Shown here piece by piece: positions 22,036 to 30,795 of a stretch of 64,000 nucleotides of DNA. Origin of the DNA: an uncultured Pelagibacteraceae bacterium (lineage in GTDB: Bacteria > Pseudomonadota > Alphaproteobacteria > Pelagibacterales > Pelagibacteraceae); assembly GCA_902570915.1 (NCBI GenBank), contig CACGAB010000002.1, positions 79,678 to 143,677 on the forward strand, written 5' to 3'. Below the pieces are notes generated by a model, which saw only the letters and a program-made list of their open reading frames with translations, searched no databases and was not told the DNA's origin. Position 1 is the stretch's first letter; each line of letters opens with the position of its first letter. Made by a program: the position numbers and the translations under genes.

Positions 22036-23774
22036 TGAATAAAAAAGAAATTTATACGAGGCTTTACAAAGATTACTCAAAAATTTACTTGGATAAGATT
22101 ATCTTATCTGCTTTTTTTTCTATTGTTGTTGCAGCTAGTACATCTGCAATAGCTTGGTTATTAGATCCAGCTATCAAAAAAATATTTATTGAAAAAGATC
22201 AAACACTTATTTTTTTAATACCTTTTATGATTATAATTGCTTTTGCATTAAAAGGGACATCTTTATATTTTGCAAAAGCAACAATGATAAGCGTTGGTGA
22301 AGAGGTTAAAAAAAAATTACAATTTGATATGACCAAATCACTCATTAAAGCGGATACTCAAACTATAGATAAAAAACACTCTGGAAATTTTATTTCCAAC
22401 CTCACTTACGATGTGACACATATAACAAATTTACTAAGCCATGCGCTACTAACACTCTTTAAGGACTCTCTAACATTAATTGGTTTATTGTGTGTTATGT
22501 TTACACAAAATTGGAAATTAGCTTTAATATCTATTGTGATGATACCCTTGGCAGGTTTATCTGCAAAGACGTTAGGTAAAAGGATCGGTAAAGTAACTAC
22601 ACAAGCTCAAGAAAAATCTGGTTTTTTAACAACCTATTTAGTTGAATTATTTAAAAATCATAAACTAATTAAGATTTTTCAAAAAGAAAGTTATGAAAAT
22701 TTAAGAGCAGATCGTCATCTTGAACAATTGAAGGATAAAAATAAAAAAATATTAGTTGTTTTCTTAAGAATGTCGCCAATTATGGAAACTTTAACTGGAA
22801 TAATGATTGCAGTTTTAATTTTTTATTCTGGCAAGTTAATGATGCAAAATGAATTAGATATAAATAATTTTTTTTCATTTTTGGCTGCTATGATGCTTGC
22901 TTATCAGCCAGTTAGATCATTATCGACTTTAAATATGGTTCTAAATCAAGGCTTATCTGCAGCATCTAGAATTTTGCCGATAATAGACAACAAAAATAAA
23001 ATTAAAGATGAAAAAGAAGCTAAAACTCTGACAGTTAAAGACGCAAAAATAAATTTTAAAGACGTTAAATTTTCATATGATGTTGATAAAGAAAACATAG
23101 TGCTCAAAGAAATAGATTTAGAGTTTGCTGGAGGAAAAATGACTTCTTTGGTCGGAAATAGTGGATCTGGAAAATCAACAATTTTAAATTTAATTCCAAG
23201 ATTCTATGATGCAAATTCAGGTGACATCACTATTGACAATCAATCTATTTACAAAACGAAAATACATTCACTAAGAAATAATATTTCATTAGTAAGTCAA
23301 GAAACTACTTTGTTTGATGATACAATAAAAAATAATATTAAATATGCCAATATAGATGCTAATGATGAAGAAATTTTACGGGTCGCCAAACTTTCTTATT
23401 GTGATGAATTTATAGAGTTACTGCCACAAAAATATGACACTATAATAGGTGAAAATGGAGTTAGGTTATCAGGTGGGGAAAAACAAAGAATCTCAATAGC
23501 CAGAGCGATGATGAAAAAAAGTTCGATCATTCTTTTAGATGAAGCAACATCTTCTCTAGATAGTGATACAGAGTCAAAAATTCAAAATGCATTATCTGTA
23601 TTGACTAAAGATAAAACTACAATTGTAATAGCTCATAGATTATCAACGATATTAAATTCAAATAATATTTATGTAATTGATACGGGCAGAGTAGTAGCAA
23701 GTGGTAAGCACGAGGAGCTATTAGAGAATTCCAAACTTTACAAAAACTTTTACGAAAAACAGATTCAAAAATAG
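22035..23774 (+). CDS. msbA: ABC transporter ATP-binding/permease, MsbA-type lipid A flippase
   Basis: TM domain plus GNSGSGKST, LSGGEKQRISIARAMM, ILLDEATSSLD; followed by waaA-lpxK. Confidence 0.87.
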   Translation: MNKKEIYTRLYKDYSKIYLDKIILSAFFSIVVAASTSAIAWLLDPAIKKIFIEKDQTLIFLIPFMIIIAFALKGTSLYFAKATMISVGEEVKKKLQFDMTKSLIKADTQTIDKKHSGNFISNLTYDVTHITNLLSHALLTLFKDSLTLIGLLCVMFTQNWKLALISIVMIPLAGLSAKTLGKRIGKVTTQAQEKSGFLTTYLVELFKNHKLIKIFQKESYENLRADRHLEQLKDKNKKILVVFLRMSPIMETLTGIMIAVLIFYSGKLMMQNELDINNFFSFLAAMMLAYQPVRSLSTLNMVLNQGLSAASRILPIIDNKNKIKDEKEAKTLTVKDAKINFKDVKFSYDVDKENIVLKEIDLEFAGGKMTSLVGNSGSGKSTILNLIPRFYDANSGDITIDNQSIYKTKIHSLRNNISLVSQETTLFDDTIKNNIKYANIDANDEEILRVAKLSYCDEFIELLPQKYDTIIGENGVRLSGGEKQRISIARAMMKKSSIILLDEATSSLDSDTESKIQNALSVLTKDKTTIVIAHRLSTILNSNNIYVIDTGRVVASGKHEELLENSKLYKNFYEKQIQK

Positions 23775-23776
23775 AG

Positions 23777-25018
23777 ATGTTTTTTTTTTATCAATTATTA
23801 TTATCTACAGTAATCTTAATCTCACCTCTAATAATCTTTATTAGAGTTATTAAAGGTAAAGAAGACATAATAAGATTTAAAGAAAAATTTTGTTTAATTT
23901 CTAAAAAAAGACTCGCAGGAAAAGTGATATGGTTTCATGGATCAAGTGTGGGAGAAATAATGAGTGTAATACCTATTCTTAATAAATATGACAAAGAAAA
24001 TACTTTTAATCAAATTCTTGTAACCTCAAGTACTGTAAGTTCATCAAAAATTATAGAGAAATATAATTTTAAAAAAGTTGTACATCAGTTTTTACCAATA
24101 GATCATATATTTTTTTCGAATTTTTTTCTTAATTATTGGAAACCTGATTTTGCTATTTTTTTAGAATCTGAGATTTGGCCAAGTATGTACAGATCAATCA
24201 AAAAAAATGATATCCCATTAGTTCTACTAAATGCAAGAATAACAAAGAAGACTTTCAAAAGATGGTTAAAACTAAAAAAATTTTCTTTAAAAGTTTTTAG
24301 TCAAATTAGTATTGCTCACCCCCAAAATAAAGAAACAATGGTGTATCTTAAAAAACTTGGTGTAAAAAAAATTGAATATATTGGAAATTTGAAATTTTTT
24401 GAGGATAAAAAAACTTCACTTAGCGATATGAATAGTGAAATCCAAAATCAGTTTAAAAAAAAAAAAATTTGTATAGCTGCTAGTACCCATGGAAACGAGG
24501 AGATATTTGCAGCTCAAACACATATTTTGCTAAAGAAAAAAATAAAAAACTTAATTACAATTATCATTCCAAGACATGTCCATAGAGTAAAAGAAATAGA
24601 AAATGAATTGAAAAAATTAAATTTGAAAACTACATGTCATAGCTCAAAAATTAAGGATCTAAAAAATATTGATATCTATATTGTCGACACTTTTGGAGAC
24701 TCAAAACAATTTTATAAAATAGCAACTACTGTATTTTTAGGTGGGTCTTTAGTAAATAAAGGTGGGCAAAACCCAATAGAACCCGCACGCTATGGTGCAA
24801 AAATACTTCATGGGCCAAATGTTGATAATTTTCGTGAAGTTTATGATTTTCTTAAATCTTTAAAAATCTCAAAAGAAATAAACAATCCGAAACAATTCTC
24901 AAAAGAAATAGTTTTTAAAAAAAAAATGGAAAATGTCAGGAAAATTCAAAAATTAGGTAATAATATTTTTAAAAATACCTTAATAAAACTTGGTAAAACA
25001 ATGAATTATGAAATTTAA
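23777..25018 (+). CDS. waaA: 3-deoxy-D-manno-octulosonic acid transferase
   Basis: WFHGSSVGEIMSVIPIL, FLESEIWPSMYRSIKK, FLGGSLVNKGGQNPIEPARYG. Confidence 0.94.
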   Translation: MFFFYQLLLSTVILISPLIIFIRVIKGKEDIIRFKEKFCLISKKRLAGKVIWFHGSSVGEIMSVIPILNKYDKENTFNQILVTSSTVSSSKIIEKYNFKKVVHQFLPIDHIFFSNFFLNYWKPDFAIFLESEIWPSMYRSIKKNDIPLVLLNARITKKTFKRWLKLKKFSLKVFSQISIAHPQNKETMVYLKKLGVKKIEYIGNLKFFEDKKTSLSDMNSEIQNQFKKKKICIAASTHGNEEIFAAQTHILLKKKIKNLITIIIPRHVHRVKEIENELKKLNLKTTCHSSKIKDLKNIDIYIVDTFGDSKQFYKIATTVFLGGSLVNKGGQNPIEPARYGAKILHGPNVDNFREVYDFLKSLKISKEINNPKQFSKEIVFKKKMENVRKIQKLGNNIFKNTLIKLGKTMNYEI

Positions 25019-25943
25019 AAAACCAAATTTTTGGGACAAAAAAAATGCAAAAATTTTACCTTATCTTTTATTGCCCTTGTGTTTGTTTTTATGGCTTATT
25101 AATTTAACAAAAAAATTAGTTATAAAAAAGGAAAAATTTAAAAATATTAAAACTATATGTGTTGGAAATATTTATCTAGGTGGCACAGGAAAAACATCTT
25201 TAAGTTTAAAAATACACGAAATTCTTAACAAAAAAAATATTAAAACATGCTTTATAAAAAAAGATTACACGGATCAGAGAGATGAACAAAAATTATTAGA
25301 AAATAGTGGTAAATTATTTAAATCCAAAAGGCGAAAACAATCCTTAATTGATGCAATTAATGACGGATATAAAGTAGCAATCTTTGATGATGGCTTGCAA
25401 GATTATTCAATAGATTATGATTTAATTTTTGTGTGTTTTAATGATGAAAATTGGATTGGAAATGGATTTACAATACCATCGGGTCCTTTACGAGAACATT
25501 TTAACAACATAAGAAAATATAAAAATATATTTATAACTGGAAATATGGAAAATTTAGAAAAAGTGCGGGAAAAAATTTTTAAAATCAATCCAGACGCAAA
25601 TATTTTTATTTCAAATTATATTCCTCTAAACTTGAGTGACTTTAATGACAGAGATAACTACCTAGTCTTTTCAGGGATCGGGAACCATAAATCTTTTATA
25701 TCGATGTTAAAAAAAAATAATGTTAACATATTAAAAGATGTTGAATTTCCTGATCATTACAATTATTCAGACGATGATATCAAAAATATAATTTCAGAAT
25801 CTAATAAGATAAATTGTAAAATAATCACAACTGAAAAAGATTTTTTAAGATTAAGTGAAAAATTTCATGATGAAATCAATTTCATTAAATCTGACATCGA
25901 AATTCAAAATGAAAATAGTTTCATAAATATTTTACTTAATTAA
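25008..25943 (+). CDS. lpxK: Tetraacyldisaccharide 4'-kinase
   Basis: TICVGNIYLGGTGKTSLS Walker A and IFDDGLQDYSIDYDL. Confidence 0.94.
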   Translation: MKFKKPNFWDKKNAKILPYLLLPLCLFLWLINLTKKLVIKKEKFKNIKTICVGNIYLGGTGKTSLSLKIHEILNKKNIKTCFIKKDYTDQRDEQKLLENSGKLFKSKRRKQSLIDAINDGYKVAIFDDGLQDYSIDYDLIFVCFNDENWIGNGFTIPSGPLREHFNNIRKYKNIFITGNMENLEKVREKIFKINPDANIFISNYIPLNLSDFNDRDNYLVFSGIGNHKSFISMLKKNNVNILKDVEFPDHYNYSDDDIKNIISESNKINCKIITTEKDFLRLSEKFHDEINFIKSDIEIQNENSFINILLN

Positions 25944-25944
25944 T

Positions 25945-26805
25945 ATGAGAAAAATTAAATATTTCTTACAATTTATTATTATAATTTTATTTTTTTTTAT
26001 ATTTAAAGTCTTCGGCATTAAATTAGCATCTTTTTTAAGTGGGAAAATTTTTCAAATAATAGGTCCTATATTCAGGCCCAAAGAACTAATTAATTCAAAC
26101 ATTAAAAAAGCTTTTCCAAAAATTGATGAAATAGATTTGAAAAAAATATCTAACTCCATGTGGAATAATTATGGAAGAGTCTTTGCAGAATATATGTTTA
26201 TTAAAAACTTTAGAAATGGAGAGCTAAACAAGAATATAAATCTGGAGGGTGAAGAAATTCTTCAAGATATTAAAATCAATAAAAAAAAAGTCGTGTTTAT
26301 CTCTGGGCACTTCAGTAATTTTGAGTTGATGGCAATGCAAATAGAAAAAATTGGCATAAAGGTTGCTGCAATATATAGACCACTTAATAATATTTTTTTA
26401 AACCAAATAATGGAAAAAATAAGAAAAAATTATATTTGTAAATATCAAATCAAAAAAGGTATTGGAGGAATAAAAGAATTAGTTAAATTAAATAATGAAG
26501 GATTTTCAACTGCACTAATGATTGATCAAAGAGTTTCGGAGGGTATCAAATCGAATTTTTTTAATGAAAAAGCATTTACAACAACTATTCCAGCTCAATT
26601 AGTCAAAAAATATAAAATACCAGTTGTTCCAATTTTTATAGAAAGGTTTGACAACGTCAAATTTAAAATTACCGTAGTGAAACCGATAAATTTTGATGAA
26701 AATAAATCTGTTGAAGACATAACAGATCATCTTAACACAGTACTTGAAAACTTTATAAAAGAGAAACCAAATTATTGGATTTGGTCTCATAATAGATGGA
26801 AATAA
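25945..26805 (+). CDS. Lysophospholipid/lipid A biosynthesis acyltransferase (LpxL/HtrB family)
   Basis: FISGHFSNFELMAM, AIYRPLNNIFLNQIM, LMIDQRVSEGI, YWIWSHNRWK C-terminus. Confidence 0.92.
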   Translation: MRKIKYFLQFIIIILFFFIFKVFGIKLASFLSGKIFQIIGPIFRPKELINSNIKKAFPKIDEIDLKKISNSMWNNYGRVFAEYMFIKNFRNGELNKNINLEGEEILQDIKINKKKVVFISGHFSNFELMAMQIEKIGIKVAAIYRPLNNIFLNQIMEKIRKNYICKYQIKKGIGGIKELVKLNNEGFSTALMIDQRVSEGIKSNFFNEKAFTTTIPAQLVKKYKIPVVPIFIERFDNVKFKITVVKPINFDENKSVEDITDHLNTVLENFIKEKPNYWIWSHNRWK

Positions 26806-26806
26806 A

Positions 26807-27004
26807 TTATATTTTATCTATCTCCTCTTTTTTTTTGCTCGCCTCAACATAGGAATAATATGGTTCTTGTAAATCTACATTCCAATAATTCAAATTTTCT
26901 AAACTGATTGATTTACCTGAAACTGCACAAATAACATAATCTCCAGGCTCAATTATTTGAAAATTATTTGGTAAATATTTTATTTTTGCTAATTTTTTTA
27001 TCAT
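26807..27004 (-). CDS. DUF2093-like small protein
   Basis: IIEPGDYVICAVSGKSISLENLNYWNVDLQEPYYSYVEA pattern. Confidence 0.75.
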   Translation of the reverse strand: MIKKLAKIKYLPNNFQIIEPGDYVICAVSGKSISLENLNYWNVDLQEPYYSYVEASKKKEEIDKI

Positions 27005-27025
27005 TTTTAGTTTATATACTTATAC

Positions 27026-28291
27026 ATGATAGTAGGCGTTATAGGAAGTGGTGGTAGAGAACATGCTATATGTGAACTCTTAAACCGTTCTAAAAAAATA
27101 AAAAAATTGTATTGTTTTCCTGGAAATGCTGGAACAGCAAAAATAGCAATCAATGTTGAAATAGATACAAATGATTTTGAAGGTTTTAAAGATTATGTTT
27201 TAATGAATAAAATTGAACTGGTAATAGTAGGTCCAGAAAAACCATTAGTGGATGGCTTGGTGGATTATTTGGAAAAATTTAAAATTAAAGTTTTCGGTCC
27301 AAATAAATTAGCATCCAAACTTGAAGGTTCCAAAATTTTTACAAAAAGAATTTGTGAAAAATATAATATTCCATCTGCAAAATTTGGGGTATTCAAAAAT
27401 ATTCATGAGGCTAATAATTTCTTAAAAAAATCTAATCATCCCATAGTTATAAAAGCTGATAATTTAGCTTCAGGTAAGGGAGTTTATATATGTGAAAATC
27501 TTAATGAATCTTTTAACGCAGTTAAAGAAATATTTGATGGAAAATTTGGCATAGCTAATAATGTGTTGATTGAAGAATTTCTAAAAGGTGAAGAGATGAG
27601 TTTTTTTGTTATAAGCGATGGAATTTCGATCAAAAATTTTGATACAGCACAAGATCATAAAAGAGTTTTGGAAGGTGATAAGGGAAAAAATACGGGAGGA
27701 ATGGGTGCCTATTCACCCTCTAGATTGATTGAAAAACAATTAGAAAAAAAAATATTAAGTAAAATTATAAAACCAACTTTAAAAGCTTTAAAAGATCTTG
27801 GGACTGAATATAAAGGTTTTTTATATGCTGGGTTAATGATAATTGATAATGAGCCTTACCTTATCGAATATAATGTGAGAATGGGTGATCCAGAATGTCA
27901 AACAATTCTGCCAAAGTTAAAAACTGATATTTGTGAAATATTTTTAGCTTGCTGCAACAAAAAATTAAAAGAAACTGAAATTAAATGGAGTGATAAAAAA
28001 AGTTTATGTGTTGTTTTGTGCTCAAAAGGCTATCCAGAACATTATAAAAAAAAAGTTGAAATAGAAAATCTTAGTAAAATTAAATTAAATTATGAAGATT
28101 ACCTATTTCATGCTGGAACTCTTGAAAAAGAAGGAAAAATTTTTTCTATAGGAGGAAGAGTGTTAAATTTTGTCTCTTTATCAAATGAATTTATTAATGC
28201 TAGAGAAAACATAATTAAGTACTTAAATAATTTAAATTGGACTGGTGGTTTTTACCGTAAAGATATTGGTCACAAAGTAATAGATAAATGA
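27026..28291 (+). CDS. purD: Phosphoribosylamine--glycine ligase
   Basis: GSGGREHAICELL, NTGGMGAYSP, EYNVRMGDPECQ. Confidence 0.97.
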   Translation: MIVGVIGSGGREHAICELLNRSKKIKKLYCFPGNAGTAKIAINVEIDTNDFEGFKDYVLMNKIELVIVGPEKPLVDGLVDYLEKFKIKVFGPNKLASKLEGSKIFTKRICEKYNIPSAKFGVFKNIHEANNFLKKSNHPIVIKADNLASGKGVYICENLNESFNAVKEIFDGKFGIANNVLIEEFLKGEEMSFFVISDGISIKNFDTAQDHKRVLEGDKGKNTGGMGAYSPSRLIEKQLEKKILSKIIKPTLKALKDLGTEYKGFLYAGLMIIDNEPYLIEYNVRMGDPECQTILPKLKTDICEIFLACCNKKLKETEIKWSDKKSLCVVLCSKGYPEHYKKKVEIENLSKIKLNYEDYLFHAGTLEKEGKIFSIGGRVLNFVSLSNEFINARENIIKYLNNLNWTGGFYRKDIGHKVIDK

Positions 28292-28845
28292 GAATTATTT
28301 CTGGAAACCTTAAAGGTAGAAAAATATTAACACCTGATGATATCAAAACTAGACCACTTAAAGATTTAACCAAAGAATCTATTTTTAATATACTTAAGCA
28401 TTCTAATAAGTTTAGTATTAGGATAAAAAATTCTGTAATTTTAGATTTATTTGCTGGTGTTGGATCGTTTGGAATCGAATGCTTGTCCAATGGGGCAAAA
28501 TATGTCACTTTTGTTGAAAATTATAGTAGCGTTTTGCCTATATTAGAAAAAAATTTAGCCAATTTAAAATTGTATAAAAAGTATGAAATAATTAACCAAA
28601 ATATTTATGCTGGGCTTTATTTAACAAATAATAGATATGATATCATTTTTTTAGATCCACCCTATAAAGATAGAAATATATCCGCTGTAATTGATAAAAT
28701 TTATGACATAAAACTGCTTAATAAAAATGGAATCATAATCATTCACAGAAATAGAAAAGACAATGAAAAATATTCTAAAAATTTAAGTATTCTTGAAGAA
28801 AAAACATATGGTATTTCAAAAATTTTATTTGGTATCTTAGACTAA
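28288..28845 (+). CDS. rsmD: 16S rRNA (guanine-966-N2)-methyltransferase
   Basis: MRIISGNLKGRKI, TKESIFNIL, VILDLFAGVGSFGIECLSNGA, IIFLDPPY. Confidence 0.95.
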   Translation: MRIISGNLKGRKILTPDDIKTRPLKDLTKESIFNILKHSNKFSIRIKNSVILDLFAGVGSFGIECLSNGAKYVTFVENYSSVLPILEKNLANLKLYKKYEIINQNIYAGLYLTNNRYDIIFLDPPYKDRNISAVIDKIYDIKLLNKNGIIIIHRNRKDNEKYSKNLSILEEKTYGISKILFGILD

Positions 28846-29991
28846 AATTTTTTTTGTTTCTTTTTTAATTAGTTCTACAGCTGGTTGGTCGTAGGGATTT
28901 ACTTTTATTGCATTACCTAACAAAATAGTTTCTAAAATAAAAAAATTAAAGAGTTCTCCTAGAGTTTTTTCATCTCTTTTGAAAATTTCAAAACTCCTAA
29001 AAGGTATTCCTCTTTTTTTAAAAACAATTTCCGTAGCTTTTTTTTGAGCATATGTCACATCTAATAATCTTTTATTTCTTAAGAATTTTTTTGAATAAAG
29101 AATATTCTCATTGATGATTTTAGATGAATTTTTCGAATGAACAAAAAATGTTGTAAAAAAGTTATTTTTAAATCCATCCAAGTAAAGCTGCATAACACTA
29201 TGGTTATCTTTTGGCATATTGGATACTATTGGTAACAGACCCTTTTTATTTTTTCCTATACTTTCTGCAACTAATTGTTGATACCAAAAAAATAGACTCT
29301 CTGAACTTTTGTCATAATTTATGATGACTGAATTGTGTTTTTTTCTTTTAATGAAATAAATAATTGAACTTACATTTTTAACTAAAGAATTTAAAAATTT
29401 TTTATTTTTAATTAAATTATTTAATTGTCTAAATTTTTTAACATTTAACCCCATAAGCTCAGCTGGAAGCATTCCTGTTTCTGATAAAACTGAATATCTT
29501 CCACCAATAAAGTTATTGTGGTGTATTACCTCTGACTTTAATTTTAAAGCAAGTCTATATAAATAATTGTTTTTGTTTTCTGTGATAAATAAATTTTTAT
29601 CTTTTCCTTTAATAATTAAATTTGAATTAATAATAGTTTCAACTGTTTCGCCTGACTTAGAAACAATTAAATTTAAGCATTTTTTATTACTTTTAATTTT
29701 GTTGCTAACATCTAGATCATCCACAAAAGAAAAATTCTTTTTTATCTTTTTTCTGAGAAAATCGTAAATCGCCTCACTACCTAAAGAGGATCCACCCATA
29801 CCAATTACTCTTAAATTTTGAAAATTTTTATATTTTTTAATATTTTTAATTTTAAAACTATCTTTGTAATTAATGCTTAAAGACTGAATAACCTGATTTT
29901 TTTTTTTTAATAATTGTCTGAAATAACTTTTAATTTGTTTAGAATTTTTATTGATTGTAAAGTTTCTAAAATCTATACCATTCGTAATCAT
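28837..29991 (-). CDS. pgi: Glucose-6-phosphate isomerase
   Basis: GMGGSSLGSEAIYDFL, IVSKSGETVETI, FIGGRYSVLSETGMLPA, PYDQPAVELIK. Confidence 0.93.
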   Translation of the reverse strand: MITNGIDFRNFTINKNSKQIKSYFRQLLKKKNQVIQSLSINYKDSFKIKNIKKYKNFQNLRVIGMGGSSLGSEAIYDFLRKKIKKNFSFVDDLDVSNKIKSNKKCLNLIVSKSGETVETIINSNLIIKGKDKNLFITENKNNYLYRLALKLKSEVIHHNNFIGGRYSVLSETGMLPAELMGLNVKKFRQLNNLIKNKKFLNSLVKNVSSIIYFIKRKKHNSVIINYDKSSESLFFWYQQLVAESIGKNKKGLLPIVSNMPKDNHSVMQLYLDGFKNNFFTTFFVHSKNSSKIINENILYSKKFLRNKRLLDVTYAQKKATEIVFKKRGIPFRSFEIFKRDEKTLGELFNFFILETILLGNAIKVNPYDQPAVELIKKETKKILV

Positions 29992-30305
29992 TAATTTTGT
30001 TTAATTTTTTCTATAATTGAATTCTCAAAATTCTTATTTTGAGTTTCAATTTTTTTCTCTGAGTTGTTATTAGAAATTAATTTTTTAATATTATTACTAT
30101 TTGTTTCAGAGTTAGAGTCCTCTACTGTTGCGGGTAATGGCAATTTGTCAAATTCAGGTGGCATTACTAATGGTGATTTCTTCTCAACTAAAAATTCATC
30201 AGTACTTTTTTTTTTTTGAGAAGTTAATCCATCCCTAAAAGCTTGACAACCTTGTAATATAAATAGAGTAAAAATTAAAAATAAAATAAACTTAATTTTT
30301 ATCAT
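29991..30305 (-). CDS. Lipoprotein, DUF3035/BamF-like
   Basis: Lipobox LQGC, then TDEFLVEKKSPLVMPPEFDKLPLP; downstream of lspA as in many alphaproteobacteria. Confidence 0.7.
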   Translation of the reverse strand: MIKIKFILFLIFTLFILQGCQAFRDGLTSQKKKSTDEFLVEKKSPLVMPPEFDKLPLPATVEDSNSETNSNNIKKLISNNNSEKKIETQNKNFENSIIEKIKQN

Positions 30306-30795
30306 TTTGAAATTTATCCTTGCTTAAAAACATCTCTAAAAAAATCATTAATACAACACCTAAGGTAATAAATATATCTGATACATTAAAAATAAACCAA
30401 TGAAAATTTTCTACATGAAAATCTATAAAATCTGGCACAGCTGTAAAAAAAATTCGATCATAAAAATTACCTAAAGCACCACCTAATATCATTAAAAGAG
30501 AGTATTTTTTCAGCCCTTCGCTGTTATTCAGCATCAAAAGTATTATCAATATCACTACACCTATAAAAAAAGTTAATATATGATAAAAAAATTTATCACT
30601 AAAGGATAGTAGACCAAAAGCGATACCTTCATTCCATATTAAACTTATATTTAGAAATTTTGAATTATATAAATCAGAACCATAATTCGTCTCGTAAAAA
30701 TCGATCACATAAATTTTTGAAAATCTATCAACACAAAAGATGCTAAGGATTATAAAAAAGTTTATCAGAAAATTTTTATTTATGTTATTTGACAT
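30292..30795 (-). CDS. lspA: Lipoprotein signal peptidase II
   Basis: VDRFSKIYV, NEGIAFGLLSF, GGALGNFYDRIFFTAVPDFIDFH. Confidence 0.95.
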   Translation of the reverse strand: MSNNINKNFLINFFIILSIFCVDRFSKIYVIDFYETNYGSDLYNSKFLNISLIWNEGIAFGLLSFSDKFFYHILTFFIGVVILIILLMLNNSEGLKKYSLLMILGGALGNFYDRIFFTAVPDFIDFHVENFHWFIFNVSDIFITLGVVLMIFLEMFLSKDKFQNDKN

